Origin: Acholoe squamosa
Lineage: Eukaryota > Annelida > Polychaeta > Phyllodocida > Polynoidae
Length of the DNA stretch: 64,000 nt
Assembly: GCA_949317995.1 (NCBI GenBank)
Contig: OX439044.1
Location: 17,012,641 to 17,076,640, forward strand
Direction of reading: 5' to 3'
Part shown: positions 21,501 through 64,000 of the stretch, piece after piece
Layout of the letters: every line of letters starts with the position of its first letter
Numbering within the stretch: position 1 is the first letter of the stretch
Program-made: the position numbers and the translations under genes
Notes under the pieces: model-generated
What the model saw: only the letters and a program-made list of their open reading frames with translations
Databases searched by the model: none
What the model was told of the DNA's origin: nothing

Positions 21501-24056
21501 TTTTGCTGGAATTGCCACAATGAGAGTTATATCAGTTGATTGCCTATTACAATTGAGAATATTTAATTTGATCGAGCAGTAAGTGGTATCTTTGCTTACA
21601 GCCTAGTTGCCCTTGAGTCAGAGGTACTTGTTATCAATGTAATTTTTAGTTCAATAATAGCACAATGCCAATGTTTAGGGACCATCCAGGGGACGGGTCT
21701 TGGGCTTGGGCTATTCTGGCATACTCATTGACTTTAGTATGTACGCAGGGGGGGGGTCAAATTTTGGGCAAAAAGTGTGTATGTAATTAATGGATGGTCC
21801 CTTATTTCAATAAAGCATTCGCATTCCAAATGCAGTAATTGTACCAAAAGAAAATATCAAGACTCGAATTGTGGGTGCTAACAGAGACCAGTCTTTTCAT
21901 GTACCCAATTAGACACATAATTCATTTACTCTAACTGCCGTCAACATGCTTTGTGCAGATGCAGTGACTGTTTTCATAAAGTGCCTAAAGTTGAGAAGGA
22001 CCCTGCTTTACCGACACCACCGGGACGTAGCGCAGACACATGATGCGCTAGCCCGCTGTTACGCCATGTATGGTGAGTATACCTTAAACCCCTTAAGGGT
22101 GGCCAATGCAGGAGTGCATCATGCCCATTGGTCGTCATGATGCACCAATAAAGTGCCGGCAAGACTGCTTGCCCGCACTTCATTGGAGCATTGTGACGTC
22201 CCTTCGGCAGTTTGTGTATCAAGGTGGTACCGCCCTAATCCGGCCACTTCCGGTAGAATGGCCAAATTTTGGTATTTCAATGAATTCGGACAATTTGTGA
22301 GGAGAGAAAGGATTAAACCCATGGTTATTTGGTATCAAAATAATCAGGAAGTGTTTTTCTTCAATTTTATATTGATATCAAGAAAATAGTGCAGGGGGTG
22401 AAATGACCATATAGTGTATTCCTACACTAGTCAGGTCTCACTGCTCAAAATCAGTGTGGTGATCGCCATGGCAATTTAAAAAAAATCGAGCCTGACTTAT
22501 ATTCTGGACCTACTGCATAATTTTCTCCATTTCAAAAGCTAAACTTTGGTGTATAGTGCTAAGCTGTCAGGGGATTTTAAATATTTCAAATGTTACATCC
22601 AAGGTCGCTAACCCTGGTATTTTCTGGTCCGCACTGGGTATTTAGGGTGGTACCACCTCAATACCATAGGGTCGGAATGATACTTGAATGCATCCCTGGT
22701 GAGTTATTCGCCAGGGCTGCATTCATGCATCATGACGACCAATGGGTATTATGCATTAATGCATCAGCGGTTATAGATATTAAACCTCAAAGTAATATGC
22801 AGCCATTCAGAAATAGGATATCAGCCATATTACCGTAATCTCCCGCGTAGAAGGCGCAGCTCGCGTAGAAGGCGCACCCCCAACTCAGAGAAGGCCTTTT
22901 CACGTAGAAGGCGCACGTACCTCCTCTGGATCGATTTCTGGAAAAACCCGCGTATAAGGCGCCCCCCCAACTCACAGGGGGGCTGTTTCGCGTAGAAGGC
23001 GCCCCCCCTCCCCACCCCCCTATATGAGTTCAAGCTGTCATCGGCACACGGTCGGCTTAAAAAAAACGGCGAGCAAATCTACAGCGATCGGTCTGCCGCG
23101 CTTGGCGCTATGAGTTCAAGCTGTCAGCGGCACACGGTCGGCGTCAAACCCGCCGAGCGCCCGTCGACACCTCCCGGTCTGCCGCGGTGCTGGCTATATG
23201 AGTTCAAGCTGTCATCGGCACACGGTGTGACGGTCGGCGTCAAACCCGCCGAGCAAATCTACACCGACCGGCTGCTGGCTATATGAGTTCAAGCTGTCAT
23301 CGGCACACGGTCGGCGTCAAACCCGCCGAGCAAATCTACACCGACCGGGCTGCCGAATTGCTGGCTATATGAGTTCAAGCTGTCATCGGCGCATGGTGGG
23401 CCTTATCCCCGGCGAGCGCGTCGACACCTCCCGGTCTGCCGCGGTGCTGGCGCTATGAGTTCAAGCTGTCATCGGCGCATTTTCCCAAATGAGATGTTGG
23501 AAAAACCCGCGTATAAGGCGCACCCCCAACTCAAGGCAATTACCCTCCCGCGTATAAGACCCAGCAGCATTTTGTTTGGCGTAGAAGACGCGCCTTCTAC
23601 GCGGGAGATTACGGTATGTCTAAAAAAAAACACTTGGAAACATCTGATTTGACTTGGATATCCAAAAGTAGATACTTTAAAAGCAGTTCATTTAATAATG
23701 GATACCGAGGCACTTCATACAAAATACAACTATCTGTGCACGTCTTACTTATGATTAAGTTCAACCAATATATCTATTAATGTTGGGTCTGTATATCCCT
23801 TCCAGGTGACTTTTCGCGGTCTGTGGACCACCTGTCAGAGAGTGTGACCACCACCGAGGTTATCTACGGCAAGAGGAGTATAGAGCTCGCCAATGAGCTC
23901 CACAAGTTTGCTGAGGTGCTCGTCCAAGCCCATCAACTGCCCCGGGCCACTGCTGTGACCCGGAGAGCTTTGGAGCTCTTCATTCTGCATTACGGGAATC
24001 AGCACCCAACCGTCAGTGAGCTGCATGACTTGCAGCGTCTCATCCGGGAGTCGTGA
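398..24056 (+). CDS. SMYD4: SMYD4-like SET/MYND lysine methyltransferase gene, 12 exons, 5' end missing
   Basis: Exons: 398-522, 1278-1383, 1719-1779, 1980-2140, 2420-2552, 4221-4369, 8564-8682, 9061-9134, 20238-20356, 21215-21383, 21959-22072, 23806-24056. All junctions are AG/GT and every phase joins without a stop, giving about 526 residues to a TGA. Order seen: SET start (RRIKAGDTLIRERPY), MYND zinc finger split over two exons (CHHCYGKLSVC, then CERCSQVRYCS..C and YHWLEC), linker, SET core with RIATALYP and NHACEP, GEEICNCYG, post-SET CQCKAC, then a helical TPR-like C terminus. A SET domain split by MYND is the SMYD family layout, and the long insert plus C-terminal TPR region fits SMYD4 best. 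Known SMYD4 also has N-terminal TPRs, which would lie upstream of the window. The family transfers methyl groups from S-adenosylmethionine to lysine; substrate not predictable here. SMYD5 is less likely. Confidence 0.88.
1278..1383 (+). CDS. SMYD4: SMYD4-like exon: MYND zinc finger
   Basis: Acceptor ctgtgtag, donor gtgaga. It encodes CERCSQVRYCSMSCRDKSW and then YHWLEC, i.e. the second half of the C-x2-C...C-x2-C...H-x3-C MYND pattern. It ends in phase 0. Confidence 0.88.
1719..1779 (+). CDS. SMYD4: SMYD4-like short linker exon
   Basis: This 61-nt exon lies between gatttcag and gtacga. It reads VGIAHLSLRVLLITGLRQIL, matching the helix that follows MYND in SMYD proteins. It is needed to bring the 1278 exon (phase 0) into frame with the 1980 exon. 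Confidence 0.8.
1980..2140 (+). CDS. SMYD4: SMYD4-like exon: SET insert region
   Basis: Acceptor ggtacag, donor gtacat. It contains DYSAVYHLMPHTEHM and DDLLQYSL, a segment typical of SMYD4 between the MYND finger and the SET core. It ends in phase 0. Confidence 0.83.
2420..2552 (+). CDS. SMYD4: SMYD4-like exon with 33-bp repeat at its 3' end
   Basis: Acceptor tctttacag, donor CAG|gtaagg at 2553. It encodes TAVLLLRCLREGGFF and a polar tail ending NLSLNS. The tail is the first unit of a 33/36-bp tandem repeat that continues into the intron to about 2700 with the reading frame still open (stop at 2735-2737). The chosen donor gives the correct phase for the exon at 4221; read-through would add about 60 residues. 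Confidence 0.78.
2532..2698 (+). repeat. 33/36-bp tandem repeat crossing a splice donor
   Basis: Five units begin with aacttatcactt or a close variant at 2534, 2567, 2600, 2636 and 2669, so spacing is 33, 33, 36 and 33 bases. All spacings are multiples of three and all units stay open in the exon frame (TNLSL-type 11-residue units). The first unit contains the predicted donor at 2553; later units hold degraded gtaag or gttaag copies. Confidence 0.85.
2845..3504 (+). mobile_element. Penelope-like element 3' fragment with GIY-YIG endonuclease
   Basis: An open frame from about 2848 to the TAG at 3502-3504 starts inside an ORF (no ATG; HILITTYSPGSQCLADIVKQ). It carries a Cys motif (KTKGCGYC) and then NVIYSLGCKRCGKKYVGQT with a following R and H, the core of a GIY-YIG nuclease. 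This arrangement (linker, Cys finger, GIY-YIG at the C terminus) is that of Penelope-like retroelements. The reverse transcriptase part is absent, so it is a 5'-truncated copy in a SMYD4-like intron, in the same orientation as the host gene. The C-terminal frame is intact, which suggests a fairly young insertion. Confidence 0.82.
4221..4369 (+). CDS. SMYD4: SMYD4-like exon: helical region before the SET core
   Basis: Acceptor ttctcacag, donor gtgagt at 4370. It reads KMEEMVGALLLRHICQLICN and then NAHAITELQVEQ; the CNAHAI segment is a SMYD4 signature before the SET core. It ends in phase 0, matching the exon at 8564. Confidence 0.83.
5232..6205. mobile_element. Nested inverted-repeat element with AGGCCACACC ends
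   Basis: Ends are AGGCCACACCAAATTAAA and the reverse complement at 6187-6205. A short version of the same family (about 117 bp) is at 8760-8877. It lies inside the TA-CCGTAATC element. Confidence 0.6.
5884..5982 (+). repeat. Three copies of a ~32-bp palindromic minisatellite
   Basis: The motif tcgactatagtcga, itself a palindrome, followed by c/tgctaggcct, occurs three times in tandem. Confidence 0.8.
7645..7880. mobile_element. MITE-like element, TIR with TTCTAATAAGCGCACATGT
   Basis: Terminal inverted repeats of about 31 bp: left ATACCGTATCCATTCTAATA then AGCGCACATGT, right its near-perfect complement. The ends lie in TA-rich flanks. No coding capacity. Confidence 0.7.
8213..8480. repeat. 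Hairpin repeat: two inverted ~115-bp units
   Basis: The unit beginning ggttccacag and carrying cggattagggctattccgac is present once at 8213-8325 and inverted at 8362-8480. Each unit is also partly palindromic. Confidence 0.75.
8564..8682 (+). CDS. SMYD4: SMYD4-like exon: SET core (NHxC motif)
   Basis: Acceptor atcatcag, donor gtaagt. It encodes RIATALYPTTSLCNHACEPS, corresponding to the SET motif usually written NHSCxPN, which binds S-adenosylmethionine and builds the pseudoknot. The Asn-His and Cys are kept; the usual Ser and final Asn are Ala and Ser here. Confidence 0.9.
8760..8877. mobile_element. Short AGGCCACACC MITE-like element
   Basis: Inverted ends AAGGCCACACCGAATTAAAT and TTTAATTTGGTGTTGCCT. 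Internal sequence is shared with 5232-6205. Confidence 0.65.
9061..9134 (+). CDS. SMYD4: SMYD4-like exon: end of the SET domain
   Basis: Acceptor ctttctatag, donor gtgagt. It reads FHRDVLIVRAVKDISPGEEI followed by CNCYG, the C-terminal SET motif (GEEI..xYG) with the catalytic tyrosine. Confidence 0.9.
9573..9698. repeat. Long near-perfect hairpin with GC-rich loop
   Basis: Arms of about 52 bp: catatataacaaatagagat...cttcttat and its reverse complement. The loop gcacgaggccgtaggccgag is itself dyad-like. A similar design is at 48798-48902. Confidence 0.85.
10303..10568. mobile_element. MITE-like element of the TA-CCGTAATC family
   Basis: Left end TACCATAATCTC, right end GGGAGATTACGGTA. Its internal sequence (gggacaccaagacctttt) matches 5105-5130 in the 5065 copy. 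Confidence 0.6.
10882..11678 (+). repeat. 73-bp minisatellite, about 8 copies
   Basis: The unit starts aaccctttaagaacaggatc and includes acacactctggttattgtca. Spacing between units (e.g. 11442 and 11515) is 73 bp. It is interrupted by the SINE-like element at 11195-11379. Confidence 0.9.
11195..11379 (+). mobile_element. SINE-like retroposon with 11-bp target duplication
   Basis: The element starts gggcttccctagcccactta and ends in a simple tail (aatc repeats). It is bounded by AACAGGATCAC at 11184-11194 and 11380-11390, a duplicated piece of the host 73-bp repeat. A second copy is at 14634-14822 (minus). No protein. The source LINE is unknown. Confidence 0.82.
11690..12090 (+). repeat. 11/22-bp AT-rich minisatellite
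   Basis: Many copies of gaatacattag and gaatacatcat variants, with local longer duplications (tcataactgtactgtgaatac). Confidence 0.9.
12117..12353. mobile_element. MITE of the TA-CCGTAATC family, compact copy
   Basis: It has perfect ends TA|CCGTAATCTCCCGCGTA and GCGGGAGATTACGG|TA with internal cgtataagacgc repeats. TA flanks would fit a TA target duplication as in Tc1/mariner-type elements; the superfamily is inferred only. Confidence 0.75.
12482..13350 (+). repeat. 46-bp minisatellite, about 19 copies (left block)
   Basis: The unit is catacaataaccctttaca, ggcaacatgatg, ttttattagtcatgc. Spacing is 46 bp (e.g. 12541 to 12587). The same array resumes at 18816 in the same orientation. Confidence 0.92.
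13478..13612. repeat. Short inverted repeat, also half-copied at 15105
   Basis: Arms ctgctgatagatgggcgatt and its inverse aatcgaccatctatcagcag. The right arm plus ggacgcaggacgcattgacc recurs at 15112-15170. Confidence 0.75.
13867..14103. mobile_element. MITE of the TA-CCGTAATC family inserted in the left arm
   Basis: Ends TA|CCGTAAACTCCCGCG and GGGAGATTACGG|TA. It is the inverse of the 12117 copy in internal sequence and interrupts the 42-bp repeats. Confidence 0.75.
14634..14822 (-). mobile_element. SINE-like retroposon, second copy, 11-bp target duplication
   Basis: Reverse-strand copy of the 11195 element. On the minus strand it runs from gggcttccctagcccactta to an actc-repeat tail. It is flanked by ACTAAGTACTG at 14623-14633 and 14823-14833. 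Confidence 0.82.
15174..15468 (+). repeat. Direct duplication, period 176 bp
   Basis: A ~118-bp segment starting gtctttaattggctgac and ending ccacgtgttcgctg occurs at 15174-15291 and 15350-15468. It lies in the centre of the foldback block. Confidence 0.85.
17228..17980 (+). repeat. Higher-order repeat of 293 bp in the right arm
   Basis: acagagaaatagccattgat recurs at 17289, 17582 and 17875, exactly 293 bp apart, with the intervening satellite units copied in the same order. Confidence 0.88.
18816..19115 (+). repeat. 46-bp minisatellite (right block)
   Basis: About 6.5 units of the same repeat, orientation and unit as 12482-13350. Confidence 0.9.
20238..20356 (+). CDS. SMYD4: SMYD4-like exon: post-SET cysteines
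   Basis: Acceptor ccctgtag, donor gtactg. It reads GPQYRRMARSERRKLLRDQY and FFDCQCKACEEG; the CxCxxC motif binds the zinc that closes the active site in SET proteins. Confidence 0.9.
20664..20826. mobile_element. Possible short MITE, TIR cagggatgtaagtc
   Basis: Inverted ends cagggatgtaagtc and gacttacatccctg in an intron, with no coding content. Confidence 0.5.
21215..21383 (+). CDS. SMYD4: SMYD4-like exon: Cys-rich region and first C-terminal helices
   Basis: Acceptor tgaccag, donor gtaaac. It encodes LLCGECSGAVGRLPQALCLD and CGAALHNVSEQL, two CxxC pairs after the post-SET, then a helical segment (ATELFNKGLQFLNAEQLA). Confidence 0.85.
21678..21801. mobile_element. PIF/Harbinger-like MITE
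   Basis: Ends GGGACCATCC and GGATGGTCCC with TTA on both outer sides (21675-21677 and 21802-21804). A 3-bp TTA duplication and GGG ends fit PIF/Harbinger-type elements; the class is inferred. Confidence 0.65.
21959..22072 (+). CDS. SMYD4: SMYD4-like exon: TPR-like helices
   Basis: Acceptor ttgtgcag, donor gtgagt. It encodes VFIKCLKLRRTLLYRHHRDV followed by AQTHDALARCYAMYG, a helical pair of TPR type. Confidence 0.85.
22831..23616. mobile_element. TA-CCGTAATC element with internal ~85-bp minisatellite
   Basis: Perfect ends TACCGTAATCTCCCGCGTAG and its inverse. Inside (23020-23480) are about five tandem units with gagttcaagctgtcatcggc and cacacggtcggcgtcaaacc. It lies 190 bp upstream of the terminal SMYD4-like exon, inverted relative to 25053-25746. 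Confidence 0.75.
23806..24056 (+). CDS. SMYD4: SMYD4-like terminal exon
   Basis: Acceptor cccttccag, stop TGA at 24054-24056. It encodes IYGKRSIELANELHKFAEVL and then a helix pair (TRRALELFILHYG) ending QRLIRES. This is a TPR-like C terminus as in SMYD4. Confidence 0.9.
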
Positions 24057-24432
24057 CGGACGCTGGTGTATACTGTTATCAATGGTTACATATATACACG
24101 TGTGTGTATATATGTGTATGCTATTTGAGAAGACAGGAAGATTTATGTATATAAATGGGTATACTGAATGTAGATCAGATTTTTAGTGGGTATTGCTGTA
24201 TAAGTATTGAGTTAGAGGTTATGGGAGACAGTATTGGCAATGGGAGAAATTAGGAAGACAGTTTCTATTAAAAAAAAAGGCATTTAATTATATCAGGATA
24301 GTCATATTCAAATTGAAATAATGAGAAATCTCAAAATCTTAATCTGCATGGAATTGAATAATAGAATACTGTTAACGAGATACCACATAGACGTTTTAAT
24401 AACAGGACAGCTGAATGTTCAACCCTCCATTA

Positions 24433-24438
24433 AATAAA
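24433..24438 (+). promoter_or_regulatory. Possible polyadenylation signal AATAAA
   Basis: This AATAAA lies 377 bases past the stop codon of the SMYD4-like gene, a plausible 3' UTR length. No downstream element was confirmed. Confidence 0.4.
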
Positions 24439-25052
24439 AGTTTTAGTCATGAAACATACCTGACTCTTGTTAATTGTGATTTTATAGAGCAATCTACTGA
24501 CGTTTTCAGAGACTTCTATTTTGATTTAGCCAATAATTGGTCGATCCTATTCAGATGTTTGGTAAGCTTACGAGAAAAAGTTTTAACATCGGTCATATAA
24601 ATTCATGAGATAATTGAAGAATAATATTTGTGGTGTATAGCAGTCCTGACAACTATCAAAAAGATCTTCCTAGATAATTGAAGGCTAAATGGTTCATACT
24701 TGTAATTTACACAGATCCATAGAGGAAATATGTCAACATTTATTGTTTGCTTTCATATTAGGTTAACCCAAGAAAAGCCAAAAAGAAAACCAACTTCATC
24801 AACGATGTCTCTGAAACGTCAACCTTTCTTGTATTGATCTGTAGATCTAAGGGTTACAGGGAGGGGAAGTCCATAGTGACGGAATGCGAGCCTAAGGAAT
24901 CGCGGTGGTAAACATTTCAACAGGTTCTAAATGCCATCTGGATGAGTGATGGGTGACACTCATTTATTGTCAGCTCCCACAGTGGAGGATCCAGAAATTC
25001 AAAACGAGGGATGGGAGAATTTCTTCTCAAATGTCTTTTGAGGCAAAATTAC

Positions 25053-25746
25053 TACCGTAAACTCCCGCGTATGAGACGCGTCCTCTACGCCAAACAAATC
25101 CCTACTGCGTCTTATAGCATTTCCTCAAGTTTGGGGTGCGTCTTATACGCGGGGTTTTCCAACATCTCATTTGGGAAAATGCGCCGATGACAGCTTGAAC
25201 TCATAGCGCCAGCACCGCGGCAGACCGGGAGGTGTCGACGCGCTCGGCGGGTTTGACACCAACCGTGTGCCGATGACAGCTTGAACTCATAGCGCCAGCA
25301 CCGCGGCAGACCGGGAGGTGTCGACGCGCTCGGCGGGTTTGACACTGACCGTGTGCCGATGACAGCTTGAACTCATATAGCCTGCACCGCGGCAGACCGG
25401 GAGGTGTCGACGGGCGCTCGGCGGGTTTGACGGCATGACGCCGACCGTGTGCCGGTGACAGCTTGAACTCATATAGCCAGCAGCGCGGCAGCGGTGTTCA
25501 GGCGCTCGGCGGGTTTGACGGCATGACACCGACCGTGTGCCGATGACAGCTTGAACTTATAGAGGGGGTGGGGGGTGCGTCTTATACGCGAACCCCCCCT
25601 GCTGAGTTGGGGGGGCGTCTTGTACGGGGGGTTTTTTACAAATCGATTCAGGGGGGTTGGATGCGTCCTCTACGCGAACCAGCCTACCGTGAGTTTGGGG
25701 AGCGTCTTCTATGCGCACCGCGTCTTCTACGCGGGAGATTACGGTA
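25053..25746. mobile_element. TA-CCGTAATC element with minisatellite, opposite orientation
   Basis: Ends TACCGTAAACTCCCGCG and GCGGGAGATTACGGTA. Its internal units (25190-25560; gccgatgacagcttgaactc) are the reverse complement of those at 23020-23480. With the 22831 copy it brackets the terminal exon. Confidence 0.75.
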
Positions 25747-26628
25747 ATAGAAAATAAAGTAAACACATAACAATATGGCAGAAAAGGCCAGATCAAATAT
25801 TGCTTTACTAAGGAATGGTAAGGCAGACATTGAAAACATATACATTGTATGTAGAAACTGAGCAATGTCCAGTAAGGCCGTATGTATAGACATGTTTACC
25901 ATGGAACATGATCATGAGCACAAAATTATCCTCACTCGTCCCAGATATACTTGAAATTACCCTGTTCTTAGAAGGCAATATCAGCAAACAGATGTATGTA
26001 GATCGTGGTATACATTTTTAAACCCAAATAAAAATGACAGCAGCATTAGCCCATGATATGGAGGATATGTGCGGCCCCTCCCATGACAGGCTTGAGCAGT
26101 AGTGTGGAAGGGAAGGGTGCTAACCATGGGACTGTCACTGAAGGAGAGGAACTAGAGCATGGCACTGCTATTGCTGAAAGGGACTATAGGAGATGTGGTG
26201 TCCTTAACAAGAGATATCACACGTTCCTTAACACTGGTCCTCTATATAACCCAACAGTGGATACAAAGAGACTTTTGGATGTATACCATAATTTCTGACA
26301 GGGTAGGTAGAAGCTTATCAGTGTCTTTATGCAGACACATTCCTGCATACATGAAATAATATCTGTAGGATTTATTTGAATTGCTCTGTACCCTGTAGAT
26401 GTATAAAGGCTATGACACGTAGTTATTGAACCCTTTATCATAGACATGTTTCTCACTGTATACAGCATGTCCAACATGTCGGCTTTTAATGATTTCTACA
26501 CGTGTCAGCTACAGTTGCACATTATTGATCTAATCATGTTTATCAATTCATTGTGATTGCAAAAAGATTGCAATAATGTATTTACAAATGTTAATGATCG
26601 AAACACCTTTATTTGAGCTGTCTCAAAG

Positions 26629-27085
26629 CCCGGGGGGGGCACTTGAGAATATATGGAAACCATGTGCGTACACAAACTGTTGGGAAAGGGGGTACTTTTC
26701 TGGCCCAACGAACGGATCCGCCCGGATCCGTTAAAAGGGGCCCTTTTTGGCCCAAACCGGTCCAAAGGGGTACATTATTCTAGGGCTTTCCAACAGTGCA
26801 AGAATTTTTTAAATATTCCAACTAGAACCAGGAAAGGGGTACTTTTATCAGAAAATATGACTGGGAAAGGGGTACATTTTAAGAGAGAAATCCGTTGAAA
26901 GGGTCCCTAATCTGAGAGTTTGTCTTCTTGCACTATAACAGCAGGAAAGGGGGTATATTACCAAGCCTTTTCCCGTCAAAAGGGGTCAATTTTGGGTGAA
27001 TTTTCCCATGCTAAAAGGGGTACCAGATCAAGGGCTATGTACGCACATGGTTACTATAGAACATATAGGGAGTGCCCCCCCCCGG
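26629..27085. mobile_element. Inverted-repeat element with 9-bp target duplication
   Basis: Ends cccggggggggcact and agtgcccccccccgg, with further arm matches (accatgtgcgtac and gtacgcacatggt). Flanked by GTCTCAAAG at 26620-26628 and 27086-27094. The interior repeats aaaggggta motifs in both orientations. A 9-bp duplication fits Mutator-like or related DNA transposons; no transposase seen. Confidence 0.75.
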
Positions 27086-27140
27086 GTCTCAAAGTCAAGA
27101 CAAATTTCTTTCACCCATGTACACAATCGTCATACCTTTA

Positions 27141-27460
27141 GGGAGTGGTCATTATTTATCAACAGTGGGGGGGTGGTGGGTTTTCGTGCGGACGCTCGGA
27201 AATTTTTTACGTCCCCCCCTCGACGGCAGTCAAAATTTTTTGCGCCACCCCCCGCGCCAGAGGCGCGGAGAGTTTTCGCACCCCTCTTTGATCTATAGTA
27301 GCGCGCAGGCTTTTTTGCTAAAAAGAGGGTGAATTTTTTTAGCCCCCCCCCTCAAGAGGGGTCAAAAATTTTTTAGCCCCCCCTCGGGAGGGGTCTGAAA
27401 ATTTTACCCCCCCACCTCAAACCCACCAACCCCCCCTGTTGATAAATAATGACCACTCCC
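27141..27460. mobile_element. PIF/Harbinger-like MITE, TIR GGGAGTGGTCATTATTTATC
   Basis: About 30-bp terminal inverted repeats (gggagtggtcattatttatc, then aacag) with TTA on both sides (27138-27140 and 27461-27463). The interior is G/C-tract rich without a stable ORF. Confidence 0.75.
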
Positions 27461-27620
27461 TTACATGGATATAGAATAAGAATCACATTTCAATAAAAGC
27501 TATGCTACAATTACTATTATTGGTTTATGTGTTTACTTATCTGTTTTATTATACAAATATATGCATATAACATATCCATGTTCATTAATTTGTTTTCGTT
27601 TCGTTTTTCCAGACGTGATT

Positions 27621-64000
<36,380 letters not shown>

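Larger units (their letters stand above)
24057..27612 (+). other. Intergenic region and likely SMYD4-like 3' UTR
   Basis: The first ~400 bases are likely 3' UTR. The rest holds a TA-CCGTAATC element (25053-25746) and two inverted-repeat elements (26629-27085, 27141-27460). Apart from the putative exon 1 at 27621 no gene or clear promoter motif is seen. Confidence 0.6.

Overview
The window is invertebrate animal nuclear DNA. Both protein genes are split by GT-AG introns (one GC-AG), the coding density is low, and introns are packed with minisatellites, microsatellites, MITE-like inverted repeats, retroposons and LINE fragments. Sushi, HYR (hyalin repeat), EGF and Cys-rich ephrin-like modules on phase 1-1 exons, together with a SMYD4-type methyltransferase, suggest a marine invertebrate, most likely a deuterostome (amphioxus, hemichordate or echinoderm). 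The sequence alone does not fix the species.

Left part (1-24,438, + strand): the 3' two thirds of a SMYD4-like gene. Twelve exons can be joined in frame (398-24,056), giving about 526 residues: start of the SET domain, MYND zinc finger, SET core, Cys-rich post-SET and a helical TPR-like C terminus. The 5' exons lie upstream of the window. Its 11-kb intron (9,135-20,237) is almost all repeats: a 73-bp array, an 11/22-bp array, a 46-bp array, and a 5.5-kb inverted-repeat (foldback) block that splits the 46-bp array in two.

Middle and right part (27,613-64,000, + strand): a large secreted or extracellular mosaic protein gene. 24 exons (the last cut by the window end) join in frame to about 1,352 residues: possible signal peptide, a Cys-containing helical N-terminal region, four sushi domains, two EGF-like domains, four sushi, two HYR, one sushi-like, an unrecognised two-exon domain, then Cys-rich GCC2/GCC3-like modules and the start of another EGF. 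The order recalls SVEP1/polydom-type proteins, but no VWA domain is seen here.

The last complete intron of that gene (56,614-63,075) contains a nearly complete non-LTR retrotransposon on the minus strand. ORF2 has an endonuclease and a reverse transcriptase. Upstream is a coiled-coil ORF1 followed by a reading frame with a NADAR (YbiA-like, ADP-ribose/N-glycosidase superfamily) domain. This is the most unusual content of the window. Other notable content: a tRNA-Ser(GCT) gene split by a CACTG-ended MITE; nested insertions (dispersed repeat > LTR-like unit > MITE); SINE-like elements with 11-bp target duplications inside satellite arrays; and a 33-bp in-frame repeat crossing a splice donor of the SMYD4-like gene.
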